DNA of 64,000 bases, taken from contig CAJYIX010000020.1 of assembly GCA_913775315.1 (NCBI GenBank), positions 140,266 to 204,265 on the forward strand. The letters run 5' to 3'. This document shows positions 18,089 to 25,880 of the stretch, in pieces; the stretch's first letter is position 1, and each line of letters starts with the position of its first letter. Both the position numbers and the translations under genes were made by a program. The notes below the pieces were generated by a model that was not told where the DNA came from, did not search any database, and saw only the letters and a list, made by a program, of their open reading frames with translations. This stretch comes from an uncultured Sphingomonas sp. Its GTDB lineage: Bacteria; Pseudomonadota; Alphaproteobacteria; Sphingomonadales; Sphingomonadaceae.

Positions 18089-18730
18089 ATGGGCTGGTTC
18101 GCGCTTGCCGCCATCGGGGCCGTTTCGCTCGGCCTGATGCTGCTGCTCAGGCTGCCGAAGACCGTGGTCGGCTTTGCCGGCGCGGCATTGATGCTGGGCG
18201 CGACGGGCTATGCGCTGCAGGGGCAGCCCACCCTGCCCGCCTCGCCCGCCAATCCCGAAAAGCCCGTCGATGTCGCTGACGAGGAACTGGTGAAGATGCG
18301 CCAGCAGATGTTTGGCCGCTTCCAGTACAGCGACAGCTATTTCTTCATCGCCGACGCACTGTCCCGTTCGGGCGACGAGCGCGCCGCAGCAAAGGCGATG
18401 TTGGGCGGCGTCCGTTCCGCCCCCGACAGCCTGCCGCTCTGGACCGGCTTTGCGTTCGCGACGGCGGGCGCGGACGGCGCCATGTCGCCCACCGCGCGCA
18501 TGGCGTTCCGCCGCGCGCATATGCTCAACCCCGAGCATCCCGGCCCCTATTTCTATGAGGGGCTGGCACAGATTCGCGCGGGCAACCTTGCCGCCGCGCG
18601 GCCGCTCTGGATCCAGGCGCTGCGCGTCTCGCCGCCCGATGCGCCGTGGCGGGAGAATATCGCCCTGCGCCTCGTCCTGCTCGACCGCTTTGTCGCGATG
18701 CAGGCGAGCGGCCAGGGGATGCCGCGCTAG
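18089..18730 (+). CDS. Membrane-anchored TPR protein (CcmI/CycH-like)
   Basis: 213 aa. Two N-terminal hydrophobic helices (about 3-20 and 27-45) are followed by a Pro-rich linker and three TPR-like helical pairs (YFFIADALSRSGDERAAAKAML, then ARMAFRRAHMLNPEHPGPYFYEGLAQIRAGNLAAARPLW). The layout resembles the C-terminal half of cytochrome c biogenesis protein CcmI/CycH, but no other ccm gene is near. Its stop overlaps the stop of the convergent ATPase gene by four bases. Confidence 0.7.
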   Translation: MGWFALAAIGAVSLGLMLLLRLPKTVVGFAGAALMLGATGYALQGQPTLPASPANPEKPVDVADEELVKMRQQMFGRFQYSDSYFFIADALSRSGDERAAAKAMLGGVRSAPDSLPLWTGFAFATAGADGAMSPTARMAFRRAHMLNPEHPGPYFYEGLAQIRAGNLAAARPLWIQALRVSPPDAPWRENIALRLVLLDRFVAMQASGQGMPR

Positions 18731-19788
18731 CCGCGACCCAGCCGCACGGCTTCGGCCGCGTCGATCAGCCCCTCGCGCGCCATCGAGCGTGCCGCCGAAT
18801 CAAGCCTCGGCGCATTGAGGAATGCATGGCGCGCCAGCAGCGCGGCATCCGCGCCGTCATTGACCAGCCGCGCCATCGCCGGGTCGAACGCGATCAGCTC
18901 GAACACTCCGATCGCGCCCGCCGTCCCGCGGCCGTCGCACGCCCCGCAGCCCGCGCTTTCATGGATCACCGCCCCCGGATCGAAGCCAAGCAACGCGGCG
19001 ATGCGATTGCTCGCCTGTACCGGGCGGCGGCAGGCATGGCACAGCCGCTGCGCCAGCCGCTGGGCCGTCACCGCGCGCAGTTGCGCCGCCAGTGCCAGCC
19101 GATCGACCCTCAGCGCGCGCAAATGCTCGAACGCCGTGATCGCATCGGGCGCCTCGACCCGGGCCAGCACCCGCCGCCCGCTGGCGGCGACCTGAAAGGC
19201 GAGCGCCGCGGCGCCGCGATCGGCGAGATCGCCGAGCGCGAGGATATCGGGATCCAGCGACAGCGCCTGCTCGATCGCCGCCTGCCCATGAAGCGCCGCG
19301 ATGGTCAGCGCGCCGGGCAGTGCGAGATCCACCGCCACGACGCTGCGCGTGCGCGCCTCACCGCCGAGGAGCGCGGCGATCGTCGACCGCCGGCCCGACC
19401 CGCGCGGGCCCGCGACGACGACCAGTCCGCCCGGCCGTTCGGTCATCCTGAAGATCGTCCGCGCCTGCGCCGGGACCATGCCGAGCGCCGCCAGTCCTTC
19501 GGCAAGATGGCCCGGCCGCTCGGCACGCAGGCGAAGCGCCAGCCGCTCGCCATCGGCATGGCTCGCCACCTGCCAGTCGCCGAGGCGATCGGTACCGTTG
19601 CCGGCGACCGCCCATGCCGCGGCGCGCAGCCCGCCGGGTTCGAGCCGCGAGGGCACCCATTGCCGCAGCCGCCCGTCGACGCGAAGCCGAACGCGTACCG
19701 CATCGACGTCGAGATCGAGGTGCACGTCGCTCGCCCCCTGCGCCTGCGCATCGGCCGCCAGGGCCTGGATCGCCGTTTCGCTGCTCAT
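18727..19788 (-). CDS. Orphan GspE/PulE-like secretion ATPase with degenerate P-loop
   Basis: 353 aa, lacking the N1 domain of GspE/PilB. It keeps the N2-type DVHLDLDVDAVRVRLRVDGRL start and the C-terminal tetracysteine motif (LCHACRRP...GCGACDGRG) followed by GAIGVFEL. The P-loop reads GPRGSGRRS (127-135): the invariant Lys and the next Thr/Ser are both Arg. The Walker B-like stretch is ILALGDLAD instead of ILIGEIRD, and the His box has lost its HTN. It therefore probably does not hydrolyse ATP like GspE. No other secretion genes surround it. It could be a regulatory paralogue or a decaying gene; an intact open frame favours the former. Confidence 0.8.
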   Translation of the reverse strand: MSSETAIQALAADAQAQGASDVHLDLDVDAVRVRLRVDGRLRQWVPSRLEPGGLRAAAWAVAGNGTDRLGDWQVASHADGERLALRLRAERPGHLAEGLAALGMVPAQARTIFRMTERPGGLVVVAGPRGSGRRSTIAALLGGEARTRSVVAVDLALPGALTIAALHGQAAIEQALSLDPDILALGDLADRGAAALAFQVAASGRRVLARVEAPDAITAFEHLRALRVDRLALAAQLRAVTAQRLAQRLCHACRRPVQASNRIAALLGFDPGAVIHESAGCGACDGRGTAGAIGVFELIAFDPAMARLVNDGADAALLARHAFLNAPRLDSAARSMAREGLIDAAEAVRLGRG

Positions 19789-19886
19789 ACCGGCCCCTTT
19801 TCGTCGGTCATGACCGCGATGCGACGCGAACGTTACGCTTTCATGGCACGCTTCCCGCCGCGCGATCGCTCTGGCAGGAAAGCGCG

Positions 19887-20537
19887 ATGACCCATCTCGG
19901 CTCGGGCCACCCCAGCGAACCCGTCATCGCCCATATTGCCGCGCGGCCCGGTGTGCAGAAGCTACCGAGCCCAAAGCTGACGCTGTTCGTCGCGAAGAAT
20001 TTTCTCGACCCAGCGCACTGCACCGACTTGATCGCACTGATCGACCGCCACCGCCGCCCCTCGACGATCGCCGACGCCAATGGCGATGCGGCATTCCGAA
20101 CCAGCGAGACTTGCGACCTCGATCCAGCCGAGCCCGTCGTAGCGCGGCTGGAGGCAGCGATCTTCGACTTTTGCGGGCTAGATCCCACGCATGGCGAGCC
20201 GATCCAGGGCCAGCGTTATGCGGTGGGACAGGAGTTCAAGGCGCACACCGACTATTTCGAGCCGCGGGGCGCCGATTTCACCAAATTCTGTTCGGTCGCG
20301 GGCAACCGCACCTGGACGGTGATGCTCTACTTGAACGAACCGGCGGCGGGCGGCGCGACGCGGTTCAAGGTGGTCGATAAGCTAGTCCAGCCAGAGACGG
20401 GCAAGCTGCTCGCCTGGAACAACCTGCGTCCCGACGGGACGCCCAACCCCGCGACGCTGCACCACGGGATGAAGGTGCGCAGCGGTACGAAATACGTCAT
20501 CACCAAATGGTTTCGCGAACGCCCCTGGGGCTGGTGA
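19887..20537 (+). CDS. 2-oxoglutarate/Fe(II) oxygenase, prolyl 4-hydroxylase type
   Basis: 216 aa from ATG 19887 with GGAAA upstream. The double-stranded beta-helix signature is intact: HTD metal ligands in FKAHTDYFEP, distal His in ATLHHGMKVRSG and the 2OG-binding Lys in KYVITKW. Flanking MLYLNEPAAGGATRF is typical of the P4Hc domain. No signal peptide is seen, so it acts in the cytoplasm. The substrate is unknown. It stands alone on this strand, between the GspE-like gene and the convergent TonB receptor. Confidence 0.85.
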   Translation: MTHLGSGHPSEPVIAHIAARPGVQKLPSPKLTLFVAKNFLDPAHCTDLIALIDRHRRPSTIADANGDAAFRTSETCDLDPAEPVVARLEAAIFDFCGLDPTHGEPIQGQRYAVGQEFKAHTDYFEPRGADFTKFCSVAGNRTWTVMLYLNEPAAGGATRFKVVDKLVQPETGKLLAWNNLRPDGTPNPATLHHGMKVRSGTKYVITKWFRERPWGW

Positions 20538-20542
20538 AACGA

Positions 20543-20574
20543 GAAAGGGCCTCCGGCATCTTTGCCGAAAGCCC
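20543..20574 (-). terminator. Rho-independent terminator of the TonB-receptor gene
   Basis: Read on the minus strand an 11-base stem with U-G pairs (GGGCTTTCGGC / GCCGGAGGCCC) and six-base loop is followed by TTTCT. It lies 27 bases past the receptor stop and may also serve the convergent oxygenase gene. Confidence 0.7.
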
Positions 20575-20600
20575 GATCCCCCTCTAACCGATGGCGGCGA

Positions 20601-23297
20601 TCAGAGCCCGACGCTGACGCCGAAGCTGAAGACGCGACCCAGATTATACGTATTGACGTCGGCGCGGCTGCCGTTGTCGAACGTCTGGAACTCCTGATAG
20701 CGCGTCTTAGTCAAGTTGCGCGCCTCGAACTTCAGTTCGACCTGATGGTCGTCGCCGCTGCCGATCGGGATCCCCTGGCGCCACACCACGTCGAAGCGCC
20801 AGCCCGGCTTCTCGCGGATGTCGGGCAGGCGGACGCCGTTGACGATCGCGCCGCGATTGGTGATCCGCTCGCTGGCATAGTTCACCAAGAGCGTCACCTG
20901 ACTCAGCATCTCGGTATCCTCAAGGCCGAACTGCGCGTTGACGAGGTGGTTGGACTGACCGACCAGCGGGCTGCCGTCGACGAACAGCTGGTTCGCCGGG
21001 ATCAGCGGACCGGTGACGTTGATCGGGTTGACGACCGGCTGGTCCTGCGCGTCGAGCTGCGACTTGGTATAGGTATAGTTGGCGATCAGCACCGCGCGCT
21101 TCGTCGCGAACGGGCCGCCCAGCGTGTCGAGCGGGAAATACTTCACCAGCTCGACCTCGCCGCCATAAAGCTTGGCGCCCGGCGCATTCGAGAAGCTGGT
21201 GAGCAGCGACGAGCTGCCCGCGCCCGGCGAACCGAATGCCTCGATCGGGTTGTCGATCCGCTTGTAAAAGCCCGCGGCGGTCAGGCGCTGGTCGCGTGCG
21301 AAGAACCACTCTGCCCGCGCTTCCAGATTATAGAGCTCGCTGTCGGTCAGGCGCGGGTTGCCGATGAACTGGCGGTTCGATTCGAAGTCGAGATAGATCT
21401 GTGGCGCCAGCTCGCGGAACTGCGGCCGGGCGATCGTCTTCGAGGCGTGCAGGCGAAGCTGCATGTTCTCGGCGAAGTTCCAGGTGATGGTCGAGGCCGG
21501 CAGCCAATAGCCGTTGTTGAGGCTGGTCCCCGTCACGCCGGTGCCCGTCGGCAGCACGCGCTGCTCGGCATCCTCGTAGCGCACGCCGATCTGTGCGCGC
21601 AGCCCGTCGAGGATTTCGCTCTCGAGCTGGACATAGCCGGCATGGGTGCGCAGCGACGCGGTATAGGCAGCCGCCCCCTGCGAGGTGGATTCGTTCTGGA
21701 GGACGATGTTGGCGAGCTGGACGTTGTAGTCGCTGAGCAGATAGTCGGGGCGGAGCTGCTGCTGCGCGAGGCTGAGGCCGTTCTGCGCCTGATAGCGGAA
21801 CTGATAGCGGTACGAGCTGCGATCGGCGTCCGAATAGGCATAGCCCGCCTGGATCGTCACCGGCCGGTCGAGGTCGAGATTGTAGCCGAAATCGACGCCG
21901 CCCGACCACAGATCCTCGTTCAACTCGCTGAACGCGATCTGCGCCAGCGACTGGTTGGCGAGGTTGTTGATATAGTCGCGCACCTGCGGCGAATATAGAT
22001 AGGTGAAGGTGCGCTCGTACGGCGAATTGCGTTGCGTGTTCGCATAGGCGCCGCGCAGATCGACGCTGAGGTCGCCGAACTTCAGTTCCGCCACGCCCTG
22101 CGTCGTGAACAGCTGCCGCTCGAACCAGTTCGTGTTCTGATTGAGGAGGTCGAGGTTGTTCTGGTCGGTCCCCTTGCCGAGGATCGTCTGCTTCAGCGTG
22201 TCGTGGATGTAGAGGTTGGTCCAGCGGATGCGGTTGCGGCCGAACTCGGCCCCGACGCCGAACAGGCCGTTGACCAGCGCGCGGTGGTCGGTGGCGACGT
22301 TGCGGAAGTCGCTGACCAGCGTGCCGGTCTGGTCGATCGCCACCTGCTGGATCGCGTCGCGGGTGCGCCAAGTGTTCGAGATGCCGCCGCCGGCGATCAG
22401 GCCGATGCGGCCGGTGCCGACGTCGAACGACGTGCCCGCGCTCAGCTCGCCCGAGAAGTTCGCCGGGATATTGCGGTTCTCGAACACGAGCGAGGTCTCG
22501 GCGTTGGTGAGCTGCGTCACCTGCGCTGCGGTCACGCCGGTGCCGTTGATGCCGGCATCCTTGATGAAGCCGGGGATGGTCCGCTCGCCGCTGTCGTAAC
22601 CCAGCCAGTCGTGCGAGCCGCCGTCATAGGTGTAGCCGAGCTCGGCGGTGGTCGCGGTGTCGAACCCGACCGATCCGCCGATCTGAAGAAAGCTTTCCTT
22701 CGGCGTCGCCTTGGTCGTCAGGTTGATGACACCGCCGCCGAACTCGCCCGGATAATTGGCCGAAAAGCTCTTCTGGACGAGGCTGGAGGCGATGACATTG
22801 GTCGGAAAGATGTCGAGCGGCACGACACGGCGCAGCGGCTCGGGGCTGGGCAGCGGCGAGCCGTTAAGCAGCGACGAGGAATAGCGGTCGCCCAGGCCGC
22901 GCACGAACACGAAGCCGTTGCCGACGACGCTGAGCCCGGTGACGCGGCCGAGCGCACCGGCGATATCGCCCTCGCCCGTGCGCGCGATGTCCTCGGTCGA
23001 CAGGACCGAGACGACCTGCGCGGTGTTGCGAATGACGTTGGGGATGTTGCGGCCGATGACGACGATGTCGTCGCCCGCATCGCCGCCGGCGCCGGGCGCC
23101 GAGACCTCGACCTCCTGCTCGGCCTGGCCGCCGGCACCGGGGCCGGTGTCGGGCGGGGTGCCCTCCTGCGGCTGGCCGGCAGTCGGGGCGACCACCTGAC
23201 CGGCGGGCGCGCCCGTCGTCGTCTGCGCTAGCGCGGCGGGCGCGACCAGCGTCGTGGTGAGGAGGAGCAGGCTGCCGAAAGCCACAGGCTTTTTCAT
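20601..23297 (-). CDS. TonB-dependent outer-membrane receptor
   Basis: 898 aa from ATG 23297; an in-frame ATG at 23312 is an alternative. The signal peptide ends around APAALAQ, then a low-complexity Gly/Pro/Thr/Glu linker leads to the TonB-box region (DDIVVIGR). The plug domain holds ARTGEGDIAGALGRVTGLSV and the highly conserved FVRGLGDRYSSSLLNG and YPGEFGGGVINLTTK. A long 22-strand barrel follows and ends in aromatic F-G-V-S-V-G-L. It imports a substrate with TonB-ExbBD energy. The upstream lipoprotein and shared promoter region suggest the pair works together; Pho-box-like repeats hint at a phosphorus-related substrate (inference). Confidence 0.9.
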   Translation of the reverse strand: MKKPVAFGSLLLLTTTLVAPAALAQTTTGAPAGQVVAPTAGQPQEGTPPDTGPGAGGQAEQEVEVSAPGAGGDAGDDIVVIGRNIPNVIRNTAQVVSVLSTEDIARTGEGDIAGALGRVTGLSVVGNGFVFVRGLGDRYSSSLLNGSPLPSPEPLRRVVPLDIFPTNVIASSLVQKSFSANYPGEFGGGVINLTTKATPKESFLQIGGSVGFDTATTAELGYTYDGGSHDWLGYDSGERTIPGFIKDAGINGTGVTAAQVTQLTNAETSLVFENRNIPANFSGELSAGTSFDVGTGRIGLIAGGGISNTWRTRDAIQQVAIDQTGTLVSDFRNVATDHRALVNGLFGVGAEFGRNRIRWTNLYIHDTLKQTILGKGTDQNNLDLLNQNTNWFERQLFTTQGVAELKFGDLSVDLRGAYANTQRNSPYERTFTYLYSPQVRDYINNLANQSLAQIAFSELNEDLWSGGVDFGYNLDLDRPVTIQAGYAYSDADRSSYRYQFRYQAQNGLSLAQQQLRPDYLLSDYNVQLANIVLQNESTSQGAAAYTASLRTHAGYVQLESEILDGLRAQIGVRYEDAEQRVLPTGTGVTGTSLNNGYWLPASTITWNFAENMQLRLHASKTIARPQFRELAPQIYLDFESNRQFIGNPRLTDSELYNLEARAEWFFARDQRLTAAGFYKRIDNPIEAFGSPGAGSSSLLTSFSNAPGAKLYGGEVELVKYFPLDTLGGPFATKRAVLIANYTYTKSQLDAQDQPVVNPINVTGPLIPANQLFVDGSPLVGQSNHLVNAQFGLEDTEMLSQVTLLVNYASERITNRGAIVNGVRLPDIREKPGWRFDVVWRQGIPIGSGDDHQVELKFEARNLTKTRYQEFQTFDNGSRADVNTYNLGRVFSFGVSVGL

Positions 23298-23353
23298 GTT
23301 TTCATTCCGCATTGGGGCGTCGCCGGACTGTCGAGGGTCCGCGACCGGGCACG

Positions 23354-23388
23354 GCGGGGATGGCAGCCCCTTTCACTGCCATCCCCGC
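23354..23388 (-). repeat. Perfect 13-base inverted repeat between lipoprotein and receptor genes
   Basis: GCGGGGATGGCAG, a nine-base loop, then CTGCCATCCCCGC. No T-run follows on the minus strand, so it is unlikely to be an intrinsic terminator. Its place between two co-oriented genes suggests an mRNA-stabilising or partial-attenuation hairpin that sets their ratio. Confidence 0.75.
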
Positions 23389-23408
23389 ATCCTGGATGCG
23401 CTTGCCTG

Positions 23409-25007
23409 TCAGGTGGTCGGGACGGCGATGCAGGCGCCGCTCGTCGAACCGAAATTGCCGCGGTTCGAGTTGCAGGTCCAACCCTGATACCAAGTGTCGC
23501 CCGAGCCGTTGATCGCACCGATGTACGACGTCTGGACGAAGAAGCCCGAGCCAGCCGGGTTGAGCGTCGCGGCATTGAACGGCGTCACCGCCGCCGCGCC
23601 GGTGCCGGGCAGATAGGTCGAGGTATAGGCGTTGGCCGCGGTGCCGTTGGTGGTGTTGTTGGTGCCCGCGGTGAACAGCGCCGCCTGCTCGGCATTGGTG
23701 ACCGTGACGCCGTTCTGCGTCGATTCAGCCGAGACCGAGCCGCACGCGAAATAGACCGAGTTGAAGACCGGCGGGCCGTTCTCGTCGATCGCCGAATTGG
23801 CAGCGCGGATCGTCGACTTGCCGCCATTGTCGGTGGTGCTGGCGACGGTGTTGATGCACGCCTGCGGCGTCGTCATGATGCCGTTGACGAAGGTGAAGTC
23901 GGCGCCGCCGCGGATACGGATGCCCGCATTCGTCGCAGTCGAGGTGTGGATGAAGGTGAAGTTCGAGATCCGGCCGTTCTGACGCGGCAGCGCGTCCTCT
24001 GCACCGTTCGAATCGATCTCCATCATATAGTTGTCGGTCTGGGTGTTATTCGGCTTCTGGATGCCGATCGCGAACTGGATGAAGCCTTTCCAACCCACAT
24101 CGGTATCGAAGCTGTCGTCATCGGCGCCGGTCACCACGAAGTAGCGCGCATTGTGCGTGCCGCCGAAAATCTCGATGCCGTCGTCCGAGCTGTTGTGGAT
24201 CTGAATATATTCGAGCCGCGTGCCCGAACCGACGCCGCCGGTGGTCAGGCCCTGAAGCTCGTTGTTCGGCGTGATGACCGTGCCCGAATAGCGGATCTGG
24301 ACATAGCGCATGATGCCCGAATTGTCGCCCGCGGCGTTGCCGCCATAGAGCGCGTTGCCGGTCCCCTCGACGACGTTCTCGCAGTTCGCCGCGCCGCCCG
24401 AGACGCCCGACAGGTTGCAGTTCGACACCGGCGCGCGGCCGGCGAGGATGACGCCGCCCCACAGGCCCTGCGATTCGTCGGTGACGTTGCCCGTCAGGTT
24501 CTGCTGCGCGGTGAAGATGATCGGCGCGTTGGCGAGGCCGTCGGCATTGATCGTCGACCCGCGATTGACGACGAGGAAGTCGTTGTCGGCGTTGGTCGTG
24601 TTCGCATAGACGATGACGCCCGGCTCGATCGTCAGGTTCGCCTGCGCGCCGCCGGTGCCCGAGCCGCCACGATCGACGCCCACGTCGACGCGGCCGTTGA
24701 TCTCGTACGCGGTACCCGCCCGGCGCGGCAGCGTCAGGTTGCCCGAGACCAGGCTGGGAATGCGGCAGCTGCGGAAGTTGCCGATGGTGCCGACATTGGT
24801 CGTGCCGGTGGGGCAGTCGGCAGCGGGCGTGCCCGCAGTCGAGCTGGGCGTCGGCGTCGGGGTCGGCGCGGGCGTGGGGGCCGGCGACGGAACGATGATC
24901 GTGCCTTCACCCGGCGATGCGACGCTCGACGCGCCGTCACAGGCTGCAAGGGTCGCACCCGCGCAGCTCGTCAGCAGGATAAGGCTAAGGCGTTTGAAGT
25001 CGGCCAT
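23409..25007 (-). CDS. Secreted/surface lipoprotein with beta-helix-like repeats
   Basis: 532 aa from ATG 25007 with Shine-Dalgarno GGAGAT. Lipobox LAAC about 20 residues in, then a Pro/Thr linker (PAPTPAPTPTPTP) as in surface-exposed lipoproteins. The body is Gly/Asn/Thr-rich with alternating V-x-I-x and G/N turns (IEPGVIVYANTTNADNDFLV; YIQIHNSSDDGIEIFGGT; GIRIRGGADFTFVNGIM), consistent with a right-handed parallel beta-helix, and paired cysteines near the C-terminus. No catalytic motif is recognised. It lies upstream of, and in line with, the TonB receptor. Possibly a surface binding partner that hands substrate to the receptor, or a protein released by type II secretion. Confidence 0.75.
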   Translation of the reverse strand: MADFKRLSLILLTSCAGATLAACDGASSVASPGEGTIIVPSPAPTPAPTPTPTPSSTAGTPAADCPTGTTNVGTIGNFRSCRIPSLVSGNLTLPRRAGTAYEINGRVDVGVDRGGSGTGGAQANLTIEPGVIVYANTTNADNDFLVVNRGSTINADGLANAPIIFTAQQNLTGNVTDESQGLWGGVILAGRAPVSNCNLSGVSGGAANCENVVEGTGNALYGGNAAGDNSGIMRYVQIRYSGTVITPNNELQGLTTGGVGSGTRLEYIQIHNSSDDGIEIFGGTHNARYFVVTGADDDSFDTDVGWKGFIQFAIGIQKPNNTQTDNYMMEIDSNGAEDALPRQNGRISNFTFIHTSTATNAGIRIRGGADFTFVNGIMTTPQACINTVASTTDNGGKSTIRAANSAIDENGPPVFNSVYFACGSVSAESTQNGVTVTNAEQAALFTAGTNNTTNGTAANAYTSTYLPGTGAAAVTPFNAATLNPAGSGFFVQTSYIGAINGSGDTWYQGWTCNSNRGNFGSTSGACIAVPTT

Positions 25008-25157
25008 GAAGATCTCCGTTCCGGCAATTCCGGGTTGACGAGGAAGGGGCGCATGCCCCCCGATCGACTCGGCTGTCCCCCTGTCGACCTCCACGTCCGG
25101 CTAGAGGCCGCGCGTGACGCCCGGATGCGGTTTCGAAGACGGTTCGGTTGCGTTCAT

Positions 25158-25193
25158 GTGACGGGATGGTGACGGTTGTGACAAATCGGTGAC
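25158..25193 (-). promoter_or_regulatory. Four GTCAC direct repeats (Pho-box-like operator)
   Basis: GTGAC occurs on the plus strand at 25158, 25169, 25178 and 25189, i.e. GTCAC on the minus strand with spacings 11, 9 and 11. Pairs of (T)GTCA half-sites at 11-base pitch are the hallmark of PhoB boxes. The array lies 151-186 bases upstream of the lipoprotein start and reads toward it. The 9-base middle gap departs from a perfect tandem of boxes. Confidence 0.55.
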
Positions 25194-25397
25194 GGGTGGG
25201 CGGCGTCGCACCTGTTCCGGTGAAAATGGCAGCAAGCGCGATGCATAGCCGTCGCTGCAGTATCCTACCGTACCCCGGCGAAGGACGGGGCTAGTCATGG
25301 AACCTCGATCAGACAAACGCTGCCTGTCGCCGCGGGGCTCCCCCGAATGGGCCCCGGCGTTCAACGGGGTACGACTCGCTTCCGCCGGCTCACGTCG

Positions 25398-25421
25398 GTG
25401 CTCCCGCGAAAGCGGGAGCAC
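25398..25421. repeat. Perfect palindromic hairpin with GAAA tetraloop
   Basis: GTGCTCCCGC-GAAA-GCGGGAGCAC: ten perfect pairs closed by a stable GNRA tetraloop. The core CCCGCGAAAGCGGG is of the kind scattered as extragenic palindromes in sphingomonad genomes. It is not followed by a T-run on either strand. Confidence 0.7.
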
Positions 25422-25446
25422 GTCGCGCGATCTGTACCGCACATGG

Positions 25447-25477
25447 AAAAAAGGGCCGGCGGTCGCCCCGCCAGCCC
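25447..25477 (-). terminator. Rho-independent terminator of trxA
   Basis: On the minus strand GGGCTGGCGG, loop GGCGA, CCGCCGGCCC and then TTTTTT. One U-G pair in a ten-base stem. It sits 31 bases past the trxA stop. Confidence 0.88.
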
Positions 25478-25508
25478 CTTCGTTACTTCGATCGATCGGA
25501 TCAGCCGA

Positions 25509-25829
25509 TCAGAGCTCGCCCTCAAGCCATGCCTTCAGCCGGCCCTTGGGCTCGGCGCCGACCTTGGTCGCGGCGGGTTCGCCGTTCTTGAACAGGATCA
25601 TCGTGGGAATACCGCGCACACCGTACTTGCCGGGCGCCTCGGGGTTCTCGTCGATGTTGAGCTTGGTGATCGTCACCTGCTCGCCGAGTTCCTCGGACAG
25701 TTCCTCGAGGCTCGGGCCGATCATCTTGCACGGTCCGCACCACTCGGCCCAGAAATCAACGAGGACGGGCTTGTCGGCGCCGAGGACATCGGTGGCGAAG
25801 CTCTGGTCGGTGACGGCCTTGGTCGGCAT
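25509..25829 (-). CDS. trxA: Thioredoxin
   Basis: 106 aa, standard length. Active site WCGPCK with Cys31 and Cys34 after VLVDFWAEW, and the cis-Pro loop [12 protein letters not shown]. Cytoplasmic dithiol reductant reduced by thioredoxin reductase. It begins 51 bases after addA on the same strand with a good Shine-Dalgarno (AGGAGT), so it may be read both with the upstream operon and from its own promoter. trxA next to addA is a common alphaproteobacterial order. Confidence 0.96.
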   Translation of the reverse strand: MPTKAVTDQSFATDVLGADKPVLVDFWAEWCGPCKMIGPSLEELSEELGEQVTITKLNIDENPEAPGKYGVRGIPTMILFKNGEPAATKVGAEPKGRLKAWLEGEL

Positions 25830-25880
25830 GATTCTAAACTCCTTGGTTGGCGCCCAATCTATGTGGCCGCCCTTCCCGGC

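Larger units (their letters stand above)
25008..25446. other. Long intergenic region between the lipoprotein gene and trxA
   Basis: About 440 bases with no convincing gene. From left to right it holds the lipoprotein leader, the GTCAC repeats at 25158-25193, several GC-rich partial palindromes around 25270-25360, and a perfect hairpin at 25398-25421. Open frames here have no supported start and continue into the antisense of addA. Confidence 0.7.

Noticed and set aside
18066-18089. Seven-codon frame between the dehydrogenase and TPR genes
   Set aside because: It could be a tiny coupled leader, but it is too short and lacks any Shine-Dalgarno or conserved feature.
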